A stretch of DNA of 64,000 nucleotides from Ehretia macrophylla (taxonomy: Eukaryota > Streptophyta > Magnoliopsida > Boraginales > Ehretiaceae). Below the pieces are notes generated by a model. That model was not told the origin of the DNA, ran no database searches, and worked only from the letters and a program-made list of their open reading frames with translations. Shown here in pieces: positions 11,295-22,144 of this stretch. The position numbers and the translations under genes were made by a program. Within the stretch, counting starts at the first letter, position 1. Each line of letters begins with the position of its first letter. The stretch covers positions 79,314,325 through 79,378,324 of the forward strand of contig CM075764.1 in the NCBI GenBank assembly GCA_037974665.1, written 5' to 3'.

Positions 11295-12665
11295 GTGAGG
11301 GATTCTTCAAAACCAATTTTTAAAGAGTTCATTCAAGTTATTTGATGAATAAGTGTTGCTAGACTTGTTATAGTTGCATACAAGAGCTTAAGTGTGAAGA
11401 TTGAGTATTTGGTGTGTTGTAGATCTAGGATTTGTAAATTCATGTTGGGTATTGATTGTTGATATGGGATGTGTTTTAGGTGAAGTTTGAACTCTTGTAT
11501 GATGTCTAATAGCCACCTTGAACTTGCTTAATTATTGGTAGGAGGTTGGGTTGTTGTATGGATGATTGTTGATGGTAGGTTGTTTTGTCTTGTAACCAAC
11601 ATGACCGGACGACCCCCCCTTCACCGGTCTACCGGTGGAGAACCCCTCGTCCGCTAATGAAGCTTCAGGTTTGGTCAACATGCGATAAACTTATTTTAGT
11701 GATTCCGGGAGCTACCGATGTTGGATTGAGGCACGGTCGGATGCGTTGGAACCGTTTTGAACCCTAGTTTATCAAAGAGGAATTTAATTGTGATTTGTGG
11801 CATTGTTTTTATGTCATGTCTCAAGCATGATCAATAAACATTTCATGACATTAATTGTGGCATCACCAATGTGGCAAATGCATGATGACTATGTGTTACT
11901 TTAACCTATGCTATTAGCTTGTGCACGAATATAACTTCTAGACTTGCTACATCTAAGTACAATACTTATATTTAATTGTGACTTGTTATTCACTATGACA
12001 TTGCCAATGTTGTATATATATACAAGATGCTCCTATGATTGTGCATTGTGTCATTAACAATTGTGAATGCGTTTGAGTTGTGATTGCATGGTGGTAAGAC
12101 CATTATTTAATGAGGACGAGACGGGACCTCCGGACATACCGGTATATCTCGACCCTCAAAGTATTGATTCTTTCTCTTGCTAGGACCCATTGATCCTCCT
12201 ACGGGATATGGATTGATCCTTCTACGGGATAGGGACAAATCCTCCTATGAGACAGGGACTGATCCTCCTACGGGATAGCGACTGCTCCTCATATCCAATA
12301 AGGATCCAATGATATATTAGAAGAGTTGGTTATTTAATTGTTATTGAACCTTGATTGTATATTTTTTATTCTCGTTTGTAAATTCTTGTGTACATGGCAT
12401 GTTTTATCACATTGATCCTCCTACGGGATAGGGACTGATCCTCTTACGGGACAGGGATCTAATGATATCTTGGAAGAGTTTGGTTATTTAACTGTTATTT
12501 AATCTTGATTGTATATCTTGCTTTCTCGCTTGCATAATCCTGTATGTATGACATGTTTCATCAAACTGTCTACGAAATGATAAAAACCTTTGTAAAAAAC
12601 CCTTCATATTCTATCCTCACTGAGCTATATGCAGGATTAGCTCACCATCTTTCTAACAATTACAG
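11295..12665 (+). other. Intron-like segment in G's 5' LTR
   Basis: Starts AAG|GTGAGGGATT and ends ATTACAG|GTAAGG, 1371 bases. The sister copy is 16129-17500 (1372). Comparable pairs occur in A (49427-50802, 1376) and in F (3820-18161, 1355 after removing the inserted elements). Shorter ones occur on the minus strand in E (5751-5002 and 8844-8092) and B (52213-51676 and 56907-56324). That these are spliced is inference. Confidence 0.45.
12191..12458 (+). repeat. 23-bp minisatellite in two clusters, 5' LTR of G
   Basis: Units begin TGATCCTCCTACGGGATAGG plus three more bases. Four units sit at 12191-12282 and two at 12413-12458, separated by unique sequence. Units vary by a few bases. Confidence 0.9.
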
Positions 12666-13131
12666 GTAAGGATTAACCGAGCAAGCCTCCTTGTGATTAC
12701 AAGCTTTGTGGAGTTGATGAGTTGGATTCCTGCCCTATGTGATCTATGTGTTTCCCTGAGGAGACTTACTTCTTGTTATGAAGAACATGATTTTGTAAAT
12801 TGAATTATTTGATATGTTGTATGTTCTTTTACTTAACTTGATACCTAGCTAGGTTTGATCTTTATTCTTTTGAGACCTATAACTAGGATGATGAATATGT
12901 GGTTCTTGGTTTGGTTATTACGTAACAAGGTGATGTAATCCTTTAAGGCCAATAACTTTGGAGAATGTTTGAAGTCTTTCGAAACTTCTTATGGCGTTTT
13001 AATGGATGTACAGGTTATTAAATTAATACTCATAGGTTTTAAGACTATTAAGCTATTAATTTCAGGAATAAGTGTTATGAACGTCATGTTTCGGCCTTAG
13101 CCTAGCGATAGGTCAGGGTCGGGGCATGACA

Positions 13132-15619
13132 CCTTTAAGTGGTATCAGAGCTTAGCTAGTTAGCTAGGCGCAAGCTGGGCGTAGAACCCCTGGTCTACAT
13201 GTAGAAGACCTAGGATAGGAATATGCTTGGGAGTCTATGTATGCTTATGTGGACTTATGTGTTTGATATGCTTACATAAACTTACGTGTTATACATGCTT
13301 GTATGAATCTTATGTGACTTCCATGACATAACTGCTTCTTGCTTATATGAAATCTATATGTTGGGTATGATTATAATATTTGCATGTGTGAGTTGACCGG
13401 TACTAATCTCTTAAGGTCCTAAATGGCTAGATTAATAGGCAATGATCCATGGGACTAGATAAATGTGATGCTTAAGATGAATACTTAGTTTTGCGAAGGA
13501 CTAAGTTTTTCATAGAGTTTGAGTGTGAGCTTAATGTTGGATATTAGGTAGACCATGTAAGTTGATTTCTTTCGGACTAAGTTGCTGTAATGGCTTGAGC
13601 AATATTGGAGATGGATAATACATGTACATAGATGCATTTAAGTAGTTCGACTTAGTAGAAGTAAATGGTGATATTGGGACCACCTAAAGGAACAAATAAA
13701 GTGGCATTCTTATATGACATAGGAAGTACGTAATTTGATATGCCGAGTTACTTATTTTGGTTAATACGAGAATGACCTTGATATTGTGTAGATTGTAAGT
13801 CCCGATCTTGGAATATTTATAATAACTAATAATGGTTGATACACATTTGGAGTTATTTCATCTTTAAAGGTCACTTATGGATTATAAGGTTTCGATTGGA
13901 TTAATTTATTTTAAACCTTGTGGATCCTTGGGAGATTAATAAAATGTTGGTAAGATTAATCTTGACCCTTATAGTTAACATCAGTTGTGCGCAGGTTGTT
14001 GATTTTATGGTTATATAGAGATATGATTGAGAGTTTAATTCTGTAATGATTATGTGTAGCGGATGGTGAGAATGATCTAGGGTTCTGATGGATTTAAGTT
14101 CATGGAGAGTTGGAGTTTTGATGAGGTAAATGATGAATTTCTCTCTTGCTATGTATTTCTCCTATAATTCTTGCTTCTTATTTCTTTTGTTGTGTTAATT
14201 GCTTCTTCGGCATGTCATGGCAGTTGTTGGGTTGAATTTCTGAATGGTATGACTTGTCACCTAATTGTTGAAGCTAGGTTTTGACTACACTAATATTGTA
14301 CATGACATCAGGGTATAACTCTGTTAAATTAGTGTTAAAATTTCGACCTTGCATCTAGGCATTGAAATTCCAAACGGTAGTCTAATGTTACCCAATATAT
14401 AAAAGTTGAATTATTATTATGTGGTTAGTGTATATGTGTAATTTTAAGGATGATCATGCTTAAGGATGAGTTATAAATCTTGATGACTACCAACCTACTT
14501 GAGGCATTAGTTTATAGGATACTAAGTAAGAATGTATGTGTCTAAAGAGTTGGAATATTGGTAGAGGAAAAGGTTATATAGTGTGTTTAGGCTAAAATAT
14601 GTATTATACATGAAATGGGTTGTACTACTTATAAAATGATTAAGTCTTAAACCATTAGCATATTTGGTGTTACAGGTGTACCTAAGAGTACAAGTTAATT
14701 ACAATGGGGTGATAAGTGGATATGAGGTCTACATATATCCTTGGCCGGGATTCTCATATACTGTTATTAAGGTGTTACCAGTACTAGGACATCTTGATGG
14801 ATAATAGACATAAAGTAATATATATGAATTTGGACTTGAATGAAAACTCAAACATTAGGTGCTAGCCTTGGGTATTATAACCTATAATTGTGCTATAATG
14901 GCTTATTGACTACGATACATGTGTTATTGAAGATGCTACTTGGTGAGTTGTAGTGTTATAATGTGCTAAAAGTTGAGAATCCTAGTTAGATGAGGTATTT
15001 TACTGATTTTATATGTAAATTGGGACGCGTAATAAGATAAGGATAAAGGTTCAAAGCCATTTGGTGTTAAAGGATATCTTGATGAAATCTGTGTGTTAAT
15101 TGATGGTTCAGGAGACTCTCTGCTTGGTGTCAGTGTTATAATTGATGGCTTGAATTTATACGAATACTTTATAAGAATAGAAATAAGGGAACATGTTTAG
15201 GAAATGAAACTTAGTAAGATGATAACTAGGTGGTGATTAACCAGGAGATAGTGAATGGATTCTTGGCTTAAGTGATTGATTAAAGTAGATATATGTATAT
15301 GCTAGAAATGTTAAGCTACACATGATTAACATTTGAAGGTAATAGGTTTTGAGAGCTTGGACATCTATTTTGAAGCTACTTGATAAGTGTGGAAACTACT
15401 TCCACTTTATGGTATTAGAAATATTCTTGTAAGATGATGATGGAGCTACTATTATAATGATCGGAGAATGTCTTTGTAGTATTTAGCAAGCCCTTACTAA
15501 CTCCTCTAGTGAGTGAAATCAGGTACCATGTGTTGAGGATTTTCTTTGATGAATGAGTTCTAATAGTCATAGAATAAAGAAGGAATTGCAAGGGCGCAAT
15601 TTTGTTAAAAAGAGGAGGA
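13132..15619 (+). other. Non-coding internal region of element G
   Basis: It begins with eight spacer bases and the primer site TGGTATCAGAGC (13140-13151), and ends with the purine tract AAAAAGAGGAGGA. All frames are broken by frequent stops. A tail GCAAGGGCGCAATTTTGTT just before the purine tract resembles the end of chromovirus internal regions (compare GAGGGCAAAATTTC near 63947 in D), so G probably descends from a coding element. Confidence 0.85.
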
Positions 15620-17967
15620 TGTGAGACCCCGTATCGAGCCCATGTGCATTTTATAGCATTTCATATATTTTTGCATCATTTAATATGCATTTATATCAGT
15701 TACTATGCGTTTACATCATTTAACGTGCGTTCGTCTCATTTTACGTGCATTATATTTATTACGTGCATTTACGTGTCTTCACTTTCGTAGGTGATAATTA
15801 GAATTTACTACACTATAATAACTAACCAAATAGTTGAGAATCAACTAAAATGACAAACTAGTAGTAGTGCATTTAGTTGGGGGCGGTGGTCTTTCGACAA
15901 CCAAACTAAAATATCCTATCTATATACACACATTACACCATATATACACACACACACACATCATAAAACACATATACCCACATGACACACACACTACACA
16001 CACTCAGATTTTCAACCATAGAAATGAGAAAAAGAAGAAGAAAATAGAAGGAGAAGGAAGAGGGAAGGCATTTCAAGTCATCTTCAAGCTTTTTTAGCCT
16101 TGTTCTTGCATTTGACCACTTGGATAAGGTGAGGGATTCTCCAAAACCAATTTTTAAAGAGTTCATTCAAGTTATTTGATGATTATATGTTGCTTGACTT
16201 GTTATAGTTGCATACAAGAGCTTAAGTGTGAAGATTGAGTATTTGGTGTATTGTAGATCTAGGATTTGTAAATTCATGTTGGGTGTTGATTGTTGATATG
16301 GGATGTGTTTTGGGTGAAATTTGAACTCTTGTATGATGCCTAATAGCTACCTTGAACTTGCTTGATTATTGGTAGAAGGTTGGGTTGTTGTATGGATGAT
16401 TGTTGAGGGTAGGTTGTTTTGTCCGGTAACCAGTATGACCGGACGACCCCCCCCTCCACCGGTCGACCGGTGGAGGACCCTTCATCCGCTGATGAAGCTT
16501 TAGGTTTGGTCAACATGCGATAAACTTATTTTAGTGATTCCGGGAGCTACCGATGTCGGATTGAGGCACGGTCGGATGCGTTGGAACCATTTCGAACCCT
16601 AGTTTATCATAGAGGAATTTAATTGTGATTTTGTGGCATTGTTTTTATGTCATGTCTCGAGCATGATCAATAAACATTTCATGGCATTGATTGTGGCATC
16701 ACCAATGTGGCAAATGCATGATGACTATGTGTTACTTTAACCTATGCTATTAGCTTGTGCATGAATATAACTTCTAGACTTGCTACATCTAAGTACAATA
16801 CTTATATTTAATTGTGACTTGTTATTCACTATGGCGTTGCCAATGTTGTATATATATACAAGATGCTCCTATGATTGTGCATTGTGTCGTTAACAATTGT
16901 GAATGCGTTTGAGTTGTGATTGCATGGTAGTAAGACCATTATTTAATGAGGACGTGACGAGACCTCCAAACATACTGGTATATCTTGACCCTCAAAGTAT
17001 TGATTCTTTATCTTGCTATGACCCATTGATCCTCCTACGGGATAGGGATTGATCCTCTTACGGGACAGGGACTGATCCTCCTATGGGATAGGGACTGTTC
17101 CTCCTACGGGATAGGGATCCAATGATATCTTGGAAGAGTTGGTCATTTAATTGTTATTGAACCTTGATTATCTATTTTGTATTCTCGTTTGTAAATTCTT
17201 GTATGCATGGCACATTTTATCACATTGATCCTCTTAAAGGATAGGGACAGATCCTCCTACGGGATAGGGACTGATCCTCTTACGGGACAGGGATCCAATG
17301 ATATCTTAAAAGAGTTTGGTTATTTAACTGTTATTGAATCTTGATTGTATATCTTGCTTTTTTGCTTGCATAATCCTGTGTGCATGATATGTTTCATCAA
17401 ACTGTCTACAAAACGATAAAAACCTTTGTGAAAACCCTTCCTATTCTATCCTCACTGAGCTATATGCAGGATTAGCTCACCCTCTTTCTAACAATTACAG
17501 GTAAGGATTAACCCGAGCAAGCCTCCTTGTGATTACAAGCTTTGTGAAGTTGATGAGTTAGATTCCTACCCTATGTGATCTACGTGTTTGCCTGATGAGA
17601 CTTACTTCTTGTTATGAAAAACATGATTTTGCAAATTGAATTATTTGATATGTTGTATATTCTTTTACTTAACTTGATACCTAGCTAGGTTTGATCTTTA
17701 TTCTTTTGAGACCTATAACTAGGATGATGAACAGGTGGTTCTTGGTTTGGTTATTATGTAACAAGGTGATGTAATCCTTTAAGGCTGATAACTTTGGAGA
17801 ATGTTTGAAGTCTTTCGAAACTTCTTATGGCGTTTTAATGGATGTACAGGTTATTAAATTAATACTCATAGGTTTTAAGACTATTAAGCTTTTAATTTCA
17901 AGAATAAGTGTTACGAACGTCATGTTTCGGCCTTAGCCTAGCGATAGGTCAAGGTCGGGGCGTGACA
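15620..17967 (+). repeat. 3' LTR of element G
   Basis: Sister of 10770-13131 with intact TGTGAGACC start and GGCGTGACA end. It holds the donor-like site at 16127, the GC island CCACCGGTCGACCGGTGG near 16457, the hairpin at 17456-17479 and acceptor-like TTACAGGTAAGG ending at 17500. Confidence 0.93.
17027..17293 (+). repeat. 23-bp minisatellite in two clusters, 3' LTR of G
   Basis: Same unit as in the 5' LTR: four units at about 17027-17118, then three at about 17225-17293. The second cluster has one unit more than in the sister LTR. Confidence 0.9.
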
Positions 17968-17972
17968 CCTAG

Positions 17973-18602
17973 CCCCTCGGAGAGTTAGGTTATATGTTGC
18001 TATCTTGGGTTATATGTTAATGCTATCTTGATATTGATTACGTGTGCATGACATGGATTTCCAAATGGTTTCGAAATGATAAAACTCTTGCGAAAATCCC
18101 CTTCCCGTTATCCCTCGTTGAGCTAAGTGGTGTAGCTCACCCTTCTTTCTAACAATTTTAGGTGAGGCCGAGGCCGAGCCAACTGTTCAGGCCGAGGGTG
18201 GAGCTGCATTGTGTGATGAAGAAGACCTCTACTTGTTATGATGCATGCTTGAACTTGGAGAATGTTCCTTTTGTACTAAGACCTGTTTATGATTTTGTAT
18301 AACTTGATGGTTTGTAACTATTCTTTTGGACAATTGGTTTGTAATTGACTTAACACTTAATTCTTTTGAGACCTAGGAGTCGTTGATGGGATTGTATCAT
18401 GTTAGTTACAACACTAGGTCTTGTACATATTAAACAGGTTTATGAAATCATGTAGTGCCCCAGGAGTTGGGCCACCTTTTGAAGTTCCTTGTGGTATACA
18501 AATGTTTGTTAGGTTATCAAATCATGATCTTTAGGTATTAAGTTGACCAACACGTCACGTTCCGGCCTTTGCCTAGCGATGGGTCGGGGTCAGGGCGTGA
18601 CA
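17973..18602 (+). repeat. 3' LTR of element F, third part
   Basis: Continues the LTR after G. It holds the hairpin GAGCTA/TAGCTC (18120-18138), acceptor-like TTTTAGGTGAGG (AG at 18160-18161) and the LTR end GTGACA at 18602, which matches the window's first 78 bases. Confidence 0.85.
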
Positions 18603-19192
18603 ATGACTGACCAACAACCTTTTTTTTCTTAATTTTTTTGATCATTTTATGTTATAATATAAGTTGTAGGATGATTAATGGGCTTGGATTGGGCTCCTAG
18701 GAAATTAATTTAGTGTGCTAAGTTGGCCCAATGCTAGCTATAATCTTCTAATGGCTCAAAAAAAGTCCAGACACTAGTTACTAATCATTGCGTTATACTA
18801 TTCATTCAGGAACTTCTCAAAATGCTATGCACGCAATTTTGTCGATGAACATGCTCATGAAATAGGTTAAATAAGACAAATATGTATGCAAAATAATTAG
18901 GTAAAATAAAATAAAATTGTCTCCAGGCTTGGAGCTTCACATTCAATTAATGGAAGCTAAACAATTAAATGCAAGAAAATAATTTTAGATAATACAACTA
19001 ATAAAATAATAAGATAATCATCTTATATAAATTAATTAAATACAGATTGCACATTTTCCAAGAAATATGAAATTTAATGCTACTACTTAAATGCAAATAA
19101 TTAAACACATAATTATACATAACCACTTAAGATAAACATATAGACATATACAAATAAATAAATTAACTACATGCTCGGTCCGGGGTGTTACA
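18603..19192 (-). repeat. Gypsy-type LTR fragment I (start half), minus strand
   Basis: On the minus strand it begins TGTAACACCCCGGACCGAGC at 19192, a typical LTR start, and is AT-rich like the matching ends of E and N. It is cut at 18602 by element F, so the rest lies left of the window. It sits inside the Athila reverse transcriptase, which stops being recognisable at exactly 19193. Confidence 0.75.
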
Positions 19193-19705
19193 CTCTTTAT
19201 CTGGTGACAGTTCTTGTAGGGATCAGCTCATTGTTTTTGTTCTTCATAACTGTCATTTCTCCCTTTTTTGGTACACCTTGTATCGAACTCACCCATGAGC
19301 TATTTGAGATTGGGTAAATAACTCCTGCATTTAACATTTCAGAACTTCTTTTCTCACCACCTCTTTCATGGTTGGATTGAGTCACCTTTGTGCTTCAACA
19401 GATGGGTTTCTATTATTCCCCATAAGAATACGATGCATGCACATAGATGGACGAATCCCCTCGATATCTGCCAAAGACCAACCAATTGTAGACTTGTGTT
19501 TCCTGAGCACTCTCAAAAACTTATCTTCTTCTTCTTGAGAGAGCGAAGAAGAAATAATTACTAGAAGAGTGGCTGATTAGCCTAGGTATGTGTAGCGCAG
19601 GTGCACTAATAATGGCTTTAGCTCCAAGACTGGTGGCTGCTCAACTGATGGCATGGGACGTGAAGACCCTTGTCCCAAATCTTAAAAATACTTTCTTTTG
19701 TTTGG
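19193..19705 (-). pseudogene. pol: Athila pol: linker and start of reverse transcriptase, truncated
   Basis: The frame at 19385-19197 contains EMLNAGVIYPISNSSWVSS and then QGVPKKGEMTV, the standard entry to plant gypsy reverse transcriptase (LL-AG-IYPISDS-WVSPV in relatives). It ends NELIPTRTVTR followed by a stop and runs straight into the LTR start at 19192. The catalytic DD motif would lie beyond the break. The stop just after TVTR replaces the usual Gly-Trp region. Non-functional. Confidence 0.8.
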
Positions 19706-20398
19706 TTAAAATGAATCCATCCAGCACAAATACTCTTGCACCTCTTTATTTTCCAGATCAACAGAATCATCTTGTAACAAGCTAGCCTCCAAGGGATCCA
19801 ATCGACCCACATGGTTAGACACTATAGCTTGTATGACATCAATGCGGAAACAAATATCACTCACTTCTGAGTACTTGATAGCCTTGCAAACATTAAAGAG
19901 TGTATCTTCGTCTTGTACCCGCAGACATAGCTCACCCTTTTGAACATCAATAAGTGCTCTCCTAGGTGCTAAAAATGTTCTTCCAAGTATAATACAGATA
20001 TCCTTGTCTTCCTCCATATCGAGAACTATGAAGTCTGCAGGAAAAATAAATTTATCAACTTTGACGAGCACATCTTCAATTTCTCTTCTAGGGTGCTTGA
20101 GAGAACGATCAGCCAGCTATAGTATTACTGTTGTTGGTCTTGCTTCATCTAAACCAAGCTTCTTGAAAATATATAGAGGCATTAAATTAATACTCACACC
20201 CAAATCACATAATGTTTGCTCAAAAATAGCATTCCCAATTGAACATGAAATGGTAAAACTCCCTGGATCCTTGAGCTTTTGCGAAAACTTAGTTTGTAGA
20301 ATAGCAATGCACTCCTCAGTAAGTGCAACTATCTCACAATCTCCCAATTTCCTTTTGTTTGAAAGAATATATTTCATAAACTTCACATAACTGGGCAT
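19706..20398 (-). pseudogene. Athila aspartic protease region, one internal stop
   Basis: Frame 20398-20117 contains LKDPGSFTISCSIG and the active-site segment LCDLGVSINLMPL (Asp at residue 65). The frame breaks at a TAG (20119-20117) in the place where relatives have Gln in LQLADRS, then continues in the same frame through DVLVKVDKFIFPADFIVLDM and IILGRTFLAPRRALID to 19706. Apart from the stop the domain is complete. CAG to TAG is the simplest origin. Family role: cleaves the Gag-Pol polyprotein. Confidence 0.85.
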
Positions 20399-20805
20399 CT
20401 GTTCAAGCGCATCGGCGAATGGGATATTTATGTGCAGTTTCTTGAAGACCTCAAGAAATTTAGTGAACTACTTATCAAGGTTGTTCTTCTTCAAGTGTTG
20501 AGGAAAAAGAAATTTAATATATGGTTCCTGAGGGGGTCATGGCTGAACTTCTACTTTCTCTCCCTATTTTTCTTCATCTTTTTTAGTACTTTTGGCTTTC
20601 ACATGATCCTCTAATTCTTTACCACTTTTAAAGTGATAGCTTTACATTGCTCCTTACCATTTCTTTTGGGATTCTCCACAAAAGTACTAGGTAGAGTTCC
20701 TTGTTGCCTTTTAGAAAGCAAAATGGCTATTTGACTAATTTGAACCTCCAAATTTCAGATATGTGATTATTGGTTCTAAATATTAGTTCTTGTTTCATTC
20801 ATGAA

Positions 20806-21990
20806 TTAAGTCTGAGAGTTAGCCAATTGAGCCATTACATCCCCCAAATTCATATTTTTCTCTTGTGGTGGGTTATTCTGTTCAAGCTGCAACACATTCT
20901 GTGTATTTCCCCAAGATAAATTCGGATGATTATGCCATGCTGGATTAAATATGTTGGAGTAAGGATTATTTTGTTGCCCATTAAAATTTCCCACATATTG
21001 TGCTTGCTCCAGCGTTGGTTGTGCAAACGGGTTACCAACTTGACATTCCGAGCTATGATACGCTCCATTATAAATTCACACACTATTGACGCCGCTTGGA
21101 TAGAGTTAGTCGTCACTTGGTTGTTTTGCAACTGTTTAGTGAGAGTGGCAATTTGAACTGTCCAAGCAGTTATATGATCAATCTCATAAACCCCAGCTAT
21201 CTTCTTAGGTATGGTTCTCTCGCTCAGCCATTGAAAATTATTAATGGCTATATCTTCCAACAACTCATAAGCCTCATCTTCTGTCTTCTTCATAAGGACT
21301 CCTCCTGTTGATGCATCAATCAAAGTTCTAGTTGTACCTATCAATGCATTGTAGAAATTATGAACCTGTATCCACTTGGGTAACCCATGATGTGGACACT
21401 TCCTCAGCAACGCTTTATACCTCTATCATGCTTCACAAAGAGTCTCACCTTCATGTTGAGCAAAATTATTAATCTCAATGCGCATTTTTGTTGTCTTTCT
21501 AGGTGGGAAGAATTTATATAGAAACTTGTGCACCAAATTGTCCCATGTGGTAATTGAATTTGAAAGTAGCGAATTCAACCATTCCTTAGCTTGATCTCTT
21601 AAAAAGAAAGAAAACAAACGAATTCGAAGGCTCATCGATAACACCGTTATATTTGACAATACCACAGACTTCCAGAAAGTTCGTAATGTGCTAATTAGGG
21701 TCCTCAGTTGGCGATCCACAGAATTGGATTGCTTGGATCAACTACAGAGTTACTAACTTCAACTCAAAATTATTCACCTGAATAGTCGGCCTTATCACAG
21801 GCTGAACATCAGTGGGTGGCAAAGCATAATCCCGTAATGCCCTTGGCGGATTGTTCTGGTTGTTCTCATCTCTTGCTTCCACAATTTTGGCCATAGTTTC
21901 TTGCGATTTATGAACGATAGCTCATTGTTCCTTTCTATTCTTTCGACAAGTACGCTTTATTTCAGAATCAAGAGATAACAAATTACTGCT
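20806..21990 (-). pseudogene. gag: Athila gag, broken
   Basis: Frame 21719-21426 holds the capsid core (DQAKEWLNSLLSNSITTWD, KFLYKFFPPRKTTKMR, EGETLCEA), then stops TGA-TAG where relatives read Trp-Glu. Frame 21410-20850 resumes with LLRKCPHHGLPKWIQ, FYNALIGTTRTLIDAS and DEAYELLEDIAINN. Frame 20994-20806 has the Asn/Pro-rich tail QQNNPYSNIFNPAWHNHP. A weaker N-terminal part reaches to about 21990. Between 20400 and 20800 the minus strand holds the gag-protease linker in poor condition. Confidence 0.85.
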
Positions 21991-22120
21991 ACCAAACTTT
22001 CGCATGCACCTGAAAGAATGTTCCTGAAATGCAAGTGGCGAAAATTAAGAAAACGAATAATAGAATAAAATCCAAAGTAAAACTAAATTTATTTGGTATC
22101 GATATTAATAAAATATACAG

Positions 22121-22138
22121 TCCCCAGCAATGGCGCCA
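22121..22138 (-). other. Primer binding site of Athila element J
   Basis: On the minus strand it reads TGGCGCCATTGCTGGGGA, close to the Athila/Tat consensus TGGCGCCGTTGCCGGGGA that pairs with Asp-tRNA, with two G/C-to-A/T changes. Confidence 0.85.
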
Positions 22139-22144
22139 AAAACT

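Larger units (their letters stand above)
10770..13131 (+). repeat. 5' LTR of element G
   Basis: It starts TATAAGACCCC, where the sister LTR has TGTGAGACCCC, and ends GGGGCATGACA. It contains the donor-like AAGGTGAGGGATT (11293), a GC-rich CACCGGTCTACCGGTGG island near 11622, two clusters of a 23-bp repeat (12191-12282, 12413-12458), and a hairpin at 12621-12644 followed by TTACAGGTAAGG. Confidence 0.93.
10770..17967 (+). mobile_element. Element G: complete LARD-like gypsy-type element with exact target duplication
   Basis: Two LTRs (10770-13131 and 15620-17967) flank 2488 bp of internal DNA. CCTAG at 10765-10769 and again at 17968-17972 is a perfect 5-base target duplication. The primer site is at 13140-13151 and a purine tract (15607-15619) precedes the 3' LTR. 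I find no gag or pol similarity in any frame of the internal region, so it is non-autonomous. Over the first 185 or so bases the LTRs differ at about 10 positions, so the insertion is fairly young. The LTR ends resemble those of F (TAGCGATAGGTC... GTGACA), so F-like relatives are plausible helpers. Confidence 0.93.
1..18602 (+). mobile_element. Ty3/gypsy element F, remnant split by four later insertions
   Basis: This element starts left of the window. Visible parts are the 5' LTR end (1-78), a degraded primer binding site (86-97), a broken gag (398-1235, continuing after 3215) and a 3' LTR in three pieces (3276-4530, 10315-10769, 17973-18602). The last 78 bases of the two LTRs differ at only 6 positions, which ties both ends to one element. 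The insertions are a copia LTR in gag, E and G in the 3' LTR. No pol is present: gag runs straight into the 3' LTR, so a deletion removed the middle. F itself interrupts a minus-strand LTR at 18603; the right-hand candidate target duplication is ATGAC (18603-18607), its partner being outside the window. Confidence 0.85.

Noticed and set aside
11047..11298. 83-codon His/Thr-rich frame in G's LTR
   Set aside because: It translates a CA-rich tract and an AG-rich tract; the sister LTR frame differs in length and start.
12191..12458. Regular short repeats that could suggest a CRISPR array
   Set aside because: Units are head-to-tail without spacers, lie in an LTR and occur again in its sister; this is a plant genome.
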